In this document: positions 49,863 through 58,538 of the stretch, in pieces
Layout of the letters: each line of letters starts with the position of its first letter
Numbering within the stretch: the stretch's first letter is position 1
NCBI GenBank assembly: GCA_031177685.1
Contig: JAPSGI010000014.1
Location: 1-64,000, forward strand
Origin: Solirubrobacteraceae bacterium
Lineage (GTDB): Bacteria; Actinomycetota; Thermoleophilia; Solirubrobacterales; Solirubrobacteraceae
Reading direction: 5' to 3'
DNA: 64,000 nucleotides
Made by a program: the position numbers and the translations under genes
The notes under the pieces: generated by a model
The model's database searches: none
The model's input: only the letters and a program-made list of their open reading frames with translations
Told to the model about the DNA's origin: nothing

Positions 49863-51035
49863 ATGGCGCGGTCCGCACCGGTCGTCGTGGTGGGAGCAGG
49901 CGCCGCCGGCTTGTCGGCGGCGGCGGAGCTGCGCCGCCGCCGCATGCCCGCGGTCGTGCTCGAGCGCGCGGCCATCGGCTCGAGCTGGCGCGCGCGCTAC
50001 GACAGCCTGGTCCTCAACACCCCGCGCGTCACCTCGACGCTCGGCGGCTACCGGATGCCGCGCCGCTACGGGCGCTGGCCCTCGCGCGACGCCATGGTCG
50101 AGTACCTCGAGGAGTACGCGCGGCGCGCCGAGCTCGACGTGCGCTGCGGCGTCTCCGTGCAGCGGCTGGACCGCCGCGACGGCGGGTGGTCCGTGACCAC
50201 CTCGCAGGGCGTGCTGCACGCCCCGCAGGCCGTGGTGGCCACCGGGCACGACATCCACCCCGTGATCCCGCCGTGGCCGGGCCGCGACGAGTTCCCCGGC
50301 CCGCTCGTGCACAGCGCCGAGTACCGCAACGCCCAGCCGTTCCGCGGGCTCGACGTGCTGGTCGTCTCGGCGTCCAACAGCGGGTCGGAGATCGCGTGCG
50401 AGCTGGCGCGCGACGGCGCGGGTCGCGTGTGGACGGCGCGGCGCAGCTCGCCACCCATCTTCCCGCGCGAGTGGCCGCGCGGGTTCCCGGTCAACCCGGG
50501 GGCCTGCCTGCTCGACCTGTTCCCCGACCGGGTGGCCGACGGAGTGACGCGGGTCGCGCAGCGAGTCATGTACGGCGACCTCTCGCGCTACGGGCTGCCG
50601 CGTCCCGACGTGGGCGCCCAGACGCGGGCGAAGCACCTGCGCCAGGGTGCGCTGGTCGACGCCGGCTTCGTCAAGGCGGTGAAGGCGGGGCGCATCCAGA
50701 TCGTGGCCGCGCTCGAGCGCTTCGAGGGCCCCGAGGCGATCCTGGCCGACGGCACGCGCCTGCGTCCCGACGCGGTGGTCGCCGCCACGGGCTACGTCCG
50801 CGACCTGGAGCCCCTGGTCGGCCACCTCGGCGTGCTCGACCCCAACGGCCACCCGACGGTGACGGGGGGCCGCGCCCACCCGGCCGCGCCCGGGCTGTAC
50901 TTCAACGGCTTCCACGGGACGATCAGCGGGCAGCTGCGCTACATGCGCAAGCACGGCCGCGCGATCGCCCGCGCCATCGCGCGCGAGCGCCGCGCGGCGG
51001 GCTCGGGAAGGAATGTCGCAGGTGGTTGCGAATAA
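49863..51035 (+). CDS. Flavin-containing monooxygenase-type NAD(P)/FAD oxidoreductase
   Basis: Protein of 390 residues. Two dinucleotide-binding folds are seen: VVVVGAGAAGLSAAAEL (FAD) and VLVVSASNSGSEIACELA (NADP; the Gly-x-Gly-x-x-Gly motif reads SASNSG, as in several plant YUCCA/actinobacterial relatives). Between are SSWRARYDSLVLNTPR and VVATGHDIHPVIPPWPGRDEFPG, the FMO-identifying region; ATGYVRDLEPLV is the C-terminal ATG motif. It probably N- or S-oxygenates a small molecule. The substrate cannot be inferred from neighbours. Confidence 0.9.
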   Translation: MARSAPVVVVGAGAAGLSAAAELRRRRMPAVVLERAAIGSSWRARYDSLVLNTPRVTSTLGGYRMPRRYGRWPSRDAMVEYLEEYARRAELDVRCGVSVQRLDRRDGGWSVTTSQGVLHAPQAVVATGHDIHPVIPPWPGRDEFPGPLVHSAEYRNAQPFRGLDVLVVSASNSGSEIACELARDGAGRVWTARRSSPPIFPREWPRGFPVNPGACLLDLFPDRVADGVTRVAQRVMYGDLSRYGLPRPDVGAQTRAKHLRQGALVDAGFVKAVKAGRIQIVAALERFEGPEAILADGTRLRPDAVVAATGYVRDLEPLVGHLGVLDPNGHPTVTGGRAHPAAPGLYFNGFHGTISGQLRYMRKHGRAIARAIARERRAAGSGRNVAGGCE

Positions 51036-51054
51036 CCCGCTCCAATGGGTTTTC
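51034..51054 (+). terminator. Weak intrinsic terminator after the monooxygenase gene
   Basis: AACCC-GCTCCAAT-GGGTT followed by TTT lies across the end of the monooxygenase gene and before the ParA start. The stem is only five pairs, so termination would be partial at best. Confidence 0.3.
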
Positions 51055-51076
51055 CCCGCGCACATCGGAGCTTCTC

Positions 51077-51841
51077 GTGACCGAGCACGCCAAGGTCATC
51101 GCCTTCGCCAACCAGAAGGGCGGCGTCGCCAAGACCACCACCACCCTGAACGTCGCCGTCGCCTTCGCCGAGAAGGGCCACCGCGTCCTGTGCGTCGACA
51201 TGGACCCGCAGGGCAACCTCACGATGTCCCAGGGCATCGACCCCGACACCGTCGAGAAGTCGATGTACGACGTGCTGGTGCACCACACGTCGATCCGCGA
51301 GGTGATCCGCAAGCGCGAGATCGACATCGCCTGCTCGTCGATCGACCTCGCCGGCGCGGAGATCGCGATGTCCACGCAGATCGGCCGGGAGCGCTCGCTG
51401 GAGAAGGGCCTGGCGGCCGTTCGGGAGGACTACGACTTCGTCTGCATCGACACGCCGCCGAGCCTGGGGCTGCTCACGATCAACGCCCTGACGGCCGCGG
51501 ACAAGGTGATCGTCCCCGTCCAGTGCGAGTATCTCTCGATGCGCGGGCTCATCCAGCTGCAGAACACCCTGGCCATGATCCGAGAGAACCTGAATCCCGA
51601 CATCGAGATAGAGGGGATCTTGCCGACGCTGGTCGACTCGCGTACGGTCCACGCGAAGGAGGCGATCGAGATTCTGGAGGAGAACTTCGGCGATCGCGTC
51701 TTCGCGTCGCGCATCCGCAAGACGGTGCGGTTCGCGGAGGCTCCGGTGAAGGGAATGTCCGTGCTCAAGTACGACCCTGACGGAACGGCCGCCGCGGCCT
51801 ATCGTCAGCTCGCCGAGGAGGTTCTCAATGGAAAGGGGTAA
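51077..51841 (+). CDS. ParA/Soj-family ATPase
   Basis: Protein of 254 residues from GTG 51077. The deviant Walker A is [13 protein letters not shown] with the signature lysine K14; switch segments are [15 protein letters not shown] and [32 protein letters not shown] follows. The C-terminus ([20 protein letters not shown]) is typical of Soj/ParA rather than MinD, since no amphipathic membrane helix is present. There is no parB downstream. Instead its end overlaps the ftsZ start by 14 bases, so it may position the division ring or share its regulation. Confidence 0.9.
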   Translation: MTEHAKVIAFANQKGGVAKTTTTLNVAVAFAEKGHRVLCVDMDPQGNLTMSQGIDPDTVEKSMYDVLVHHTSIREVIRKREIDIACSSIDLAGAEIAMSTQIGRERSLEKGLAAVREDYDFVCIDTPPSLGLLTINALTAADKVIVPVQCEYLSMRGLIQLQNTLAMIRENLNPDIEIEGILPTLVDSRTVHAKEAIEILEENFGDRVFASRIRKTVRFAEAPVKGMSVLKYDPDGTAAAAYRQLAEEVLNGKG

Positions 51842-53234
51842 GCGGGCGAGCATGCGCGAGGGCCCCCTCGCGGCGCTGTTTCGCAAGACGGAGGAGGAGG
51901 GCGTCGAGCCCAAGGAGGCCGAGGCCACGCCGCCGCCCGCGCCGGAGCCGCCTCGCGCCGAGGAGCCCCGCGTCGAGGAGCCCCCCGCGGCGCCGCCGGC
52001 GCCGCGCGAGCGCCTGCGCCACGTCTTCTCCTCGGAGATCCCGGAGAACATGCTCGAGCGCGAGGCCGCGACGCCGCGCGCGCCCGAGCCTCCGGCCGCC
52101 CCGCCCCCGGCGCCGCGCGAGGAGCACGACGCCTACGCCGCTCCGCGGTCGGTCGGCACCCCGGTCCTGCGCGTCATCGGCGTCGGCGGCGCCGGCGTCA
52201 ACGCGGTCAACCGGATGATCGAGGCCGAGGTCGAGGGCGTCGAGTTCATCGCCGTGAACACCGACCTGCAGTCGCTGCAGCAGTCCTCCGCGCACGTGAC
52301 GCTGCACATCGGCGCGGGCGTGACCCGCGGCCTGGGCTCGGGCTCCAATCCCGAGCTGGGCAAGCAGGCCGCGATGGAGGAGTACGACAAGATCAAGGCG
52401 CTGCTCAAGGGCTCGGACATGGTGTTCGTCACCGCGGGCTCGGGCGGCGGCACCGGCACCGGCGCCGCGCCCGTCGTGGCGCGCATCGCGCGCGAGTTGG
52501 GTGCCCTGACCGTGGGGATCGTGACCAAGCCGTTCGGCTTCGAGGGCTCGCGCCGGCGCGAGCAGGCCGACGAGGGCGTGGACCAGCTGGCGGCCGAGGT
52601 CGACACGCTGATCGTGGTGCCCAACAACCGGCTGCTGTCGGTGCTGGACAAGGGCACCTCGATGGTGGAGGCCTTCCGCGTGGCCGACGACGTGCTGCGC
52701 CAGGGCGTGCAGGGGATCTCGGACCTCGTGACGCTGCCCGGTCTGATCAACCTCGACTTCGCCGACGTGCGCACGATCATGGAGGAGGCGGGCAACGCGC
52801 TCCTGGGCATCGGCATGGGCACGGGCGAGCGCCGGGCGATCGACGCGGCCGAGCAGGCCGCCGCGTCGCCGCTGCTGGAGACCAGCATGGAGGGCGCGCG
52901 CTCCATCCTGCTGTCGATCACGGGCGGCCGCGACCTCTCCCTGTGGGAGGTCAACGAGGCGGCCAAGGCGGTCGCCGAGGCCGCCCATCCCGACGCCAAC
53001 ATCATCTTCGGCGCCATGGTCGACGAGAAGCTCGACGACGCCGTGTGGGTGACGGTCGTGGCCACCGGCTACGGCGAGCCGCGTCCGCGCCGCCGGCTCG
53101 AGGAGCCGGCGGGCGAGCCGCGCATCCGCCGCGCCGAGCGCCCCGCGCCGCGCGAGCGGCCCGAGCCCGTGCGCGCGGAGCGCCGCGCGGGCCTGGGCGA
53201 GCTCGACGTCCCGGAGTTCATCCCCAAGGGGTAG
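51828..53234 (+). CDS. ftsZ: FtsZ with long N-terminal extension
   Basis: Tubulin-like cell-division GTPase of 468 residues. ATG 51828 follows GAGGAGG by seven bases. Residues 1-110 form a Pro/Glu/Arg-rich tail not found in usual FtsZ, which starts near [18 protein letters not shown] (here residue 113). The tubulin signature GSGGGTGTG is at 204-212, and the catalytic T7 loop is NLDFADV. The C-terminus has a basic linker and the conserved tail peptide [10 protein letters not shown], which binds FtsA/SepF-type partners. No mur or ftsQ/W genes surround it, unlike the standard division cluster. Confidence 0.93.
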   Translation: MERGKRASMREGPLAALFRKTEEEGVEPKEAEATPPPAPEPPRAEEPRVEEPPAAPPAPRERLRHVFSSEIPENMLEREAATPRAPEPPAAPPPAPREEHDAYAAPRSVGTPVLRVIGVGGAGVNAVNRMIEAEVEGVEFIAVNTDLQSLQQSSAHVTLHIGAGVTRGLGSGSNPELGKQAAMEEYDKIKALLKGSDMVFVTAGSGGGTGTGAAPVVARIARELGALTVGIVTKPFGFEGSRRREQADEGVDQLAAEVDTLIVVPNNRLLSVLDKGTSMVEAFRVADDVLRQGVQGISDLVTLPGLINLDFADVRTIMEEAGNALLGIGMGTGERRAIDAAEQAAASPLLETSMEGARSILLSITGGRDLSLWEVNEAAKAVAEAAHPDANIIFGAMVDEKLDDAVWVTVVATGYGEPRPRRRLEEPAGEPRIRRAERPAPRERPEPVRAERRAGLGELDVPEFIPKG

Positions 53235-53238
53235 GTCC

Positions 53239-54702
53239 GTGGGCGGCGCGATCGCCGCCGGGCATCCGGAGACGGCGCGAGCCGGCGCCGCGATCCTGCG
53301 CGCCGGCGGCAACGCCGTGGACGCCGCGATCGCCGCGGTGTGCGTGTCGCTGACCGCCGAGTCCGGGCTCACCTCGCTGGGCGGCGGCGGCTACATGCTG
53401 GTCGCCGCGCCGGGCGGCGAGCAGGTGCTCCTGGACTTCTTCGTCGAGGCGCCGGGCCGGGGCGCGGACGTCGCGAGCCGGTCCGAGCTGCTTCCCGTGA
53501 CGCTGTCGTTCGGCGACGCCGTGCAGGTCTTCAACGTGGGGCCGGCGTCGGTCGGCGTCTACGGGCTGCCCGCCGGCATCTGCGAGGCCGCGCGGCGCTT
53601 CGGCTCGCGCCCGCTGGCCGAGCTGGTGGCGCCGGGCGCCGCGGCGGCCCGCGCCGGCGTGGCGCTGACGCCCGAGCAGGCGTACGTGGTGGAGATCCTG
53701 GCCCCGGTCTACTCGACCACCGCCGAGTGCCGCGCGCTGCACCGGCTCGACGAGGGCCTGCCCCCGGCCGGCTGCGTGCTGCGCAACGAGCAGCTCGGCG
53801 ACACCCTGGACCTCCTGGGGGAGGAGGGCGAGCGCCCGTTCTACGAGGGGGAGATCGCCGCCGCGGTGCTGGCGCGCCTGGAGGGCGAGGGCTCGCTGCT
53901 CACCGCGCGGGACCTGGCCGCCTACCGGGCCACGCCCCTGGAGCCGCTGCACACCCGCTACCGCGGGCGCGACGTGCTGACCACGCCGCCGCCGTCGGCG
54001 GGCGGGATCCTGATCGCCTACGCGCTCGCGCTCCTGGAGCGCTCGGACGGCGCCGCCACGGTGCAGGAGCTCGTCGCGGTGATGGAGGCGGCGCAGGCCG
54101 AGCGCACCGCCGAGTTCCTCGACGGCCTCGCCGACCCCGAGTTCGTGCTGCGCTTCGCCGCCTCGCGCCTGGGCGGCACCACGCACATCTCCGTGCTCGA
54201 CGGCGACGGGATGGCGTGCTCGGTGACCTGCACCAACGGCGAGGGCAGCGGCATCCTCGTCCCGGGTTCGGGCATCCACCTCAACAACATCCTGGGCGAG
54301 CAGGACCTCAACCCGCTCGGCTTCCACCGCCACCCGCCCGGGCGCCGGCTGCCCAGCATGATGTCCCCGACCGTGGTGATGCGCGAGGGGGCGCCGGAGC
54401 TGGTGATCGGCAGCGGCGGCTCCAACCGCATCCGGTCCGCCATCCTGCAGACCGTGGTCAACGTGCTCGACCGGGGGATGGCGATCGACGAGGCGGTCGC
54501 GGCCCCGCGCCTGCACTTCGAGGACGGCGTCGTCTACGCCGAGCCGGGCATCGACCTGTCCTCCGTCGAGGCGACGGGTCACACGATCTCGCGCTTCCGC
54601 GGCCTCAACCTCTTCTTCGGCGGCGTCCACGCCGTCCAGGCCGGCGACCCGCCGGTCGGCGGCGGCGACCCGCGGCGCGGCGGAACCGTGATCGTCGCGT
54701 GA
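53239..54702 (+). CDS. ggt: Gamma-glutamyltransferase
   Basis: Protein of 487 residues, starting GTG 53239 four bases after ftsZ. Family segments: AAGHPETARAGAAILRAGGN, AIAAVCVSLTAESGLTSLGG, GYMLVAAPGG; the autocleavage site and nucleophile are Thr314 in LGGTTHISVLDGDG, and GSGILVPGSGIHLNN, RRLPSMMSPT and IGSGGSNRIRSAI form the substrate pocket. The proenzyme would split into about 313 and 174 residues. No signal peptide is apparent, so a cytoplasmic location or a truncated N-terminus is possible. It hydrolyses or transfers gamma-glutamyl groups. Confidence 0.91.
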   Translation: MGGAIAAGHPETARAGAAILRAGGNAVDAAIAAVCVSLTAESGLTSLGGGGYMLVAAPGGEQVLLDFFVEAPGRGADVASRSELLPVTLSFGDAVQVFNVGPASVGVYGLPAGICEAARRFGSRPLAELVAPGAAAARAGVALTPEQAYVVEILAPVYSTTAECRALHRLDEGLPPAGCVLRNEQLGDTLDLLGEEGERPFYEGEIAAAVLARLEGEGSLLTARDLAAYRATPLEPLHTRYRGRDVLTTPPPSAGGILIAYALALLERSDGAATVQELVAVMEAAQAERTAEFLDGLADPEFVLRFAASRLGGTTHISVLDGDGMACSVTCTNGEGSGILVPGSGIHLNNILGEQDLNPLGFHRHPPGRRLPSMMSPTVVMREGAPELVIGSGGSNRIRSAILQTVVNVLDRGMAIDEAVAAPRLHFEDGVVYAEPGIDLSSVEATGHTISRFRGLNLFFGGVHAVQAGDPPVGGGDPRRGGTVIVA

Positions 54703-55088
54703 TCTTGCTGGCCCTGCTCGCGGTCCTCGCCGGGTGCGGGAACCGGCACTCGCCGGACCTGTTCGTGCTCGACCGCTTCGGCGAAGTGCCCGGCGCGCAG
54801 CTGCGACTGCGCGTCTACGACGACGGTCAGGTGCGCTGCAACGGCGGCGAGCGCCGCCGGCTGCCCGACCAGCTCGTGCTCGACGCGCGCGAGATCGCGC
54901 GCGAGCTCAACGAGCTGGCGCCGCGCACGCTGCGCCCGCGGGCGCGCTCGATCCTGCGCTACCGGCTGCGCCTGGAGGAGGGCACGGTCCGCTTCGCCGA
55001 CAACTCGCGCGGCCAGGCGCCCGCGATGTCGCTCACCCAGGCCTTCACCCGCCGCGTGGCGCGCGACGTCTGCGGTCTGCGGCGCTAG
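54699..55088 (+). CDS. Small lipoprotein, 129 residues
   Basis: Starts at GTG 54699, overlapping the gamma-glutamyltransferase stop (GTGA). The N-terminus ILLALLAVLAGCGNRHSPD is a short signal peptide with lipobox LAGC, so the mature protein is lipid-anchored outside the membrane. The domain has LRLRVYDDGQVRCNGGERRR and ILRYRLRLEEGTVRFADNSR, a strand-rich pattern as in uncharacterised actinobacterial lipoproteins. Role unknown; translational coupling suggests a link to the transferase. Confidence 0.7.
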   Translation: MILLALLAVLAGCGNRHSPDLFVLDRFGEVPGAQLRLRVYDDGQVRCNGGERRRLPDQLVLDAREIARELNELAPRTLRPRARSILRYRLRLEEGTVRFADNSRGQAPAMSLTQAFTRRVARDVCGLRR

Positions 55089-55708
55089 CCGAAGCGCACC
55101 TTGCCGTTGGAGCGCGCCCGCTCCTGCGCGCGCTCGGCGAAGGCCAGCCGCTTGACCGCCGAGCGGAACAGGCGCGTGAGCAGGCGCAGGCGCGCGTTCT
55201 CCGAGCGCAGGTCCAGCAGCCCCTGCTTGGCATCCAGGCCGAAGTCCACGGTGGCCGCCATGTCGTAGGAGCCCATGGTCAGCAGCTCGGACTCCTCCGG
55301 CCGCTGGTCGGTGGCCTGCTCGACCAGCCCGGCGTACACCTCGTGGGCGGCCGCCAGCAGCTCGCCGTCCAGCTCCTCCTCCTTATCGGCCAGGAACTCG
55401 ACCTCGCCGGCCGGGTAGGGCAGGTCGTCCTGGCGGGCGAGGATGCGGAAGGGGCGGGTGCCGCGCGCGAGGAGGTTCATGCGCCCGTCCTCGGCGCGGT
55501 CGAGGATCTCGCTGATCTCGCACGCGCAGCCCACGTTGCGCAGCCCGTCGTCGGAGAGCCACACGATGCCGAACTCCTGCTCGTGCTCCAGGCACACCGC
55601 GACCATCGCCTTGTAGCGCTCCTCGAAGATGTGCAGGGGAACGACCTCCGACGGCAGGGCCACGATTCCCAGCGGAAACAGCGGGAAGTCGCGCACGGTG
55701 GGCCCCAT
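55085..55708 (-). CDS. LON N-terminal (substrate-binding) domain protein
   Basis: Protein of 207 residues consisting only of the Lon N domain. The opening FPLFPLGIVALPSEVVPLHIFEERYKAM is characteristic, and the beta fold continues through IVWLSDDGLRNVGCACEISE, MNLLARGTRPFRIL. A helical second half follows (ELLAAAHEVYAGLVEQATDQ). It lacks the AAA and protease domains, so it may be an adaptor that recognises unfolded proteins. Its stop overlaps the convergent lipoprotein gene by four bases. Confidence 0.9.
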   Translation of the reverse strand: MGPTVRDFPLFPLGIVALPSEVVPLHIFEERYKAMVAVCLEHEQEFGIVWLSDDGLRNVGCACEISEILDRAEDGRMNLLARGTRPFRILARQDDLPYPAGEVEFLADKEEELDGELLAAAHEVYAGLVEQATDQRPEESELLTMGSYDMAATVDFGLDAKQGLLDLRSENARLRLLTRLFRSAVKRLAFAERAQERARSNGKVRFG

Positions 55709-55761
55709 CGCGCCAAGTCTACGAGCGCCGAGCCGTCCGGCCCGCCGGGTCTCATTGCGGC

Positions 55762-56847
55762 ATGGACGAGCTCGCGGCGTACGAGCGCGACTTCCGGCGC
55801 GCGGGGCTGCCGCTGCTGATCGAGGACTACTCGGCGCGCGAGGACGTGTTCACGCGCGCCGTGCCGCTGCTCTCGCTGGTGTTCCTCGCCGAGGCGTTCG
55901 GCGCCATCGACCTGGACTGGTCGCTGCCGGCGAACGTCGCGGCGGTGGCGGCCGGCCTGGCCATCGTGCTGGTCGCGCTGGGACTGGTCAACCGCGCCCG
56001 CGGCCGGCCCTTCCTCTCCCGGCCGCGCGACGTCGGGCCGCCCGAGCTGGCCGGGTTCGTGATCGTGCCGGCGCTGCTGCCGCTGGTCTTCGGCGGCCAG
56101 TGGCGCAGCGCGCTGGTCACCGCGGCCGGCAACCTCGCGCTGCTCGGGCTGATCTACGGAGTCGTGGGCTACGGGCTGCTGTCGATCCTGCGCTGGGCCG
56201 CCACGCGGATGGTGGGCCAGCTCGTCGCCTCCCTGGACCTGCTGGCCCGCGCGCTGCCGCTGCTGCTGATCTTCGCCCTCGTGCTGTTCGTCAACACCGA
56301 GATGTGGCAGGTCTTCGCCGACGTACCGGACGGTTTCCTGGCGGCGATCTTCGGACTCTTCGTGGTGCTCGGCGTCCTGTTCTTGGCGGGCCGCCTGCCG
56401 CGGGAGGTGCGGGCGCTGGAGCGCGACGTGGGCGGCGGCGGGCCGGCACTGCAGCCGCGCCAGCGGCGCAACGTGGCGCTCGTGCTGTTCATCTCCCAGG
56501 CGCTTCAGGTCCTGGTGGTCGCCGCCTCGACCGGGCTCTTCTTCGCCCTGTTCGGCGCCCTGGCCGTGACCGGCGCGGTCCAGGAGAGCTGGGTGGGCCG
56601 CCCGCCCGACGAGCTGCTCTCGCTGGACGTGTTCGGCGGCACGGCGCTGGTGACGGCCGAGCTGCTGCGCGTGGCGGCCGGCATCGCCGCGTTCTCCGGC
56701 CTGTACTACGCGATCGCGGTGCTGACCGACTCCACGTACCGCGAGGAGTTCCTGGAGGAGCTGACAGACGAGATGCGCTCGACGTTCGAGGCGCGGGTAC
56801 GCTACCTGGCGCTGCGAACTACGCCGGCTTACGCGCCGCCAGCATGA
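55762..56847 (+). CDS. Polytopic membrane protein of unknown function, 361 residues
   Basis: About seven to eight transmembrane segments, beginning AVPLLSLVFLAEAFGAIDL and including VAAVAAGLAIVLVALGLV, LPLLLIFALVLFVNTEMWQV, FGLFVVLGVLFLAGRLP, and a C-terminal IAAFSGLYYAIAVLTDSTYR. The segment LLLIFALVLFVNTEMWQVF with following VPDGFLAAIFGLF recurs in uncharacterised actinobacterial membrane proteins. Charged loops (RLPREVRALERDV) are cytoplasmic by the positive-inside rule. Its 3' end overlaps the convergent methyltransferase gene by 29 bases. Confidence 0.75.
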   Translation: MDELAAYERDFRRAGLPLLIEDYSAREDVFTRAVPLLSLVFLAEAFGAIDLDWSLPANVAAVAAGLAIVLVALGLVNRARGRPFLSRPRDVGPPELAGFVIVPALLPLVFGGQWRSALVTAAGNLALLGLIYGVVGYGLLSILRWAATRMVGQLVASLDLLARALPLLLIFALVLFVNTEMWQVFADVPDGFLAAIFGLFVVLGVLFLAGRLPREVRALERDVGGGGPALQPRQRRNVALVLFISQALQVLVVAASTGLFFALFGALAVTGAVQESWVGRPPDELLSLDVFGGTALVTAELLRVAAGIAAFSGLYYAIAVLTDSTYREEFLEELTDEMRSTFEARVRYLALRTTPAYAPPA

Positions 56848-57736
56848 GGTTGTAGAAGACCTCGGGAGGCAGCCGGCGCTCCAGTACGCGGCGGTCCAGG
56901 CGCTGCAGGAGCAGGTACCCGCGGTAGGCGTACTGGCGCCACAGCCACGGCACCTCGTCCGGATCGGCTGTGGCCTCCAGCGTGCGGTTGGCCCAGCCGA
57001 ACCAGGAGGCCAGGAGCTCCTCGCCGCGCACGCGGACGTCCTCGAAGCCGGCGTTCGCCGCGAAGTGGCGCAGCTGCGCGGGAGCGAAGGCGTGGACGTC
57101 GACGAACGCCTCCAGGCCGTGGTCGCCGTTGGCCGCGCCGTTCCCCGCGACCCGCTCGGGATGGGGGCGCGCGCCGACGGCGGCGCGCCACACCGGCGCC
57201 AGCGCCGCGGCGCCGCGCTTGGGCACGCTGGCCAGGCGGTCGCCGTAGCGCGACGGCTCGCCGGCGAAGGCCAGCCACCCGCCCGGGCGCAGCACGCGCC
57301 GGAACTCGGCGAAGGCGCGGTCGAGGTCGGGGATGTGGTGCAGGACGGCGTGGCCGAAGACGAGGTCGAAGCTCGCGTCGGGCAGCGGCAGGTCCTCGGC
57401 GTCCGCGGCCACCGTCGCGACCTCCAGGCCCAGGCCGTCCGCATTGGCCCGCAGCGTCCCCAGCATGCCCGGCGAGATGTCCATGCACGTCGCCTCGCCG
57501 ACGATCCCCGCCTGCATCAGGTTCAGCGAGAAGTAGCCGGTGCCGGCGCCGACCTCCAGCGCACGGTCGAAGCGCTCCGGCTCCCGGCCCAGCGCCTTGC
57601 GCAGCTTCGTGGCGACCTGGTCGCGCCCCACCTCGCCGAAGTCGATTCCCCACTTGGCGTCGTAGCCCGCCGCCGCGGCGTCGTGGTAGCGGGCGTTGAC
57701 GTCGCGGATCTGCTCTGCGGTCGCGGGAGCCGCCAT
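56819..57736 (-). CDS. SAM-dependent methyltransferase, class I
   Basis: Protein of 305 residues. Motif I is ALEVGAGTGYFSLNL (near residue 61), post-I is TCMDISPGMLGTL, motif II FDLVFGHAVLHHIPDL and motif III RVLRPGGWLAFAGEPS. The C-terminal 140 residues contain FVDVHAFAPAQLRHFAANAGFEDV and PWLWRQYAYRGYLLLQRLD, seen in UbiE-like small-molecule or lipid methyltransferases. It is divergent from the polysaccharide-trio methyltransferase by about 30 bases. The substrate is unknown. Confidence 0.88.
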   Translation of the reverse strand: MAAPATAEQIRDVNARYHDAAAAGYDAKWGIDFGEVGRDQVATKLRKALGREPERFDRALEVGAGTGYFSLNLMQAGIVGEATCMDISPGMLGTLRANADGLGLEVATVAADAEDLPLPDASFDLVFGHAVLHHIPDLDRAFAEFRRVLRPGGWLAFAGEPSRYGDRLASVPKRGAAALAPVWRAAVGARPHPERVAGNGAANGDHGLEAFVDVHAFAPAQLRHFAANAGFEDVRVRGEELLASWFGWANRTLEATADPDEVPWLWRQYAYRGYLLLQRLDRRVLERRLPPEVFYNLMLAARKPA

Positions 57737-57764
57737 GGGCGCCGGAACTGTAGCGTTAGCCTGC

Positions 57765-58538
57765 GTGCCGGAGGCCTACCTCCAACGCGACCAGCCGCCC
57801 GGCGTGCCGCCGCTGGAGCTGACCGGGGAGCGGACGCTGCCCGACGTGCCCGAGGAGAACTACTGGTTCCGCCGGCACCTGGTCGTCTACGAGTGGACCG
57901 CGGCGCGCGTGCGCGGGCTCGACGTCGTGGACATGGCGTGCGGCGAGGGCTACGGCGCCGACGCGCTCGCGCGGGCCGGGGCGCGCAGCGTCGTCGGGGT
58001 GGACGCGAACCCGGAGGCACACGAGCACGCGCGGCTGCGCTACGGAGGCGAGGGGCTGCGCTTCGACCGCGACCTCGTGGACGGCTGGGAGGGCGAGGTG
58101 GACGCCGTCTGCTTCCTGCAGACGATCGAGCACGTCGAGGAGCCCGGAGCGGTCCTGGAGCACTTCAAGCGCCTGTTGCGCCCGGGCGGGACCGCCTACG
58201 TCTCGACGCCGAACGTCCTGACGCTTGCCCCGAAGGGCGCGGAGCGCTCCGGTAACCCGTGGCACGTGCGCGAGTACCGCGCCGAGGAGTTCGCCGGACT
58301 GCTGTCCGCCCACTTCTCCCACGTCGAGCTGCACGGGCTCTTCCACGCGCGCAAGCTGCGCCTCCACGACTGGGCGCTGAAGGCCGGCTGGGACGCGGTG
58401 CACCCGCGCGTCGGCCTGACCGGGTGGTTCTACGGCTGGTTCACGCCGGCCATCTCCGTGCGCGACTTCCGCCTGCGGCCCGGCTCGCCGGCGCAGCTGC
58501 AGAAGGCGCTGGACTTCGTGGCGGTGTGCCGGCCGTGA
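57765..58538 (+). CDS. SAM-dependent methyltransferase, Rv3030-like
   Basis: Protein of 257 residues from GTG 57765 (267 if ATG 57735 is used). It opens with LTGERTLPDVPEENYWFRRH, then SAM motif I VVDMACGEGYGADALA, VGVDANPEAHEHAR, VCFLQTIEHVEEP and LLRPGGTAYVSTPNVLT. The GERTxP and ENYW segments are typical of the actinobacterial methyltransferases next to GH57 and GT4 genes, as in Rv3030-Rv3031-Rv3032, which are linked to 6-O-methylglucose polysaccharide. It overlaps the GH57 gene (GTGA). Confidence 0.87.
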   Translation: MPEAYLQRDQPPGVPPLELTGERTLPDVPEENYWFRRHLVVYEWTAARVRGLDVVDMACGEGYGADALARAGARSVVGVDANPEAHEHARLRYGGEGLRFDRDLVDGWEGEVDAVCFLQTIEHVEEPGAVLEHFKRLLRPGGTAYVSTPNVLTLAPKGAERSGNPWHVREYRAEEFAGLLSAHFSHVELHGLFHARKLRLHDWALKAGWDAVHPRVGLTGWFYGWFTPAISVRDFRLRPGSPAQLQKALDFVAVCRP

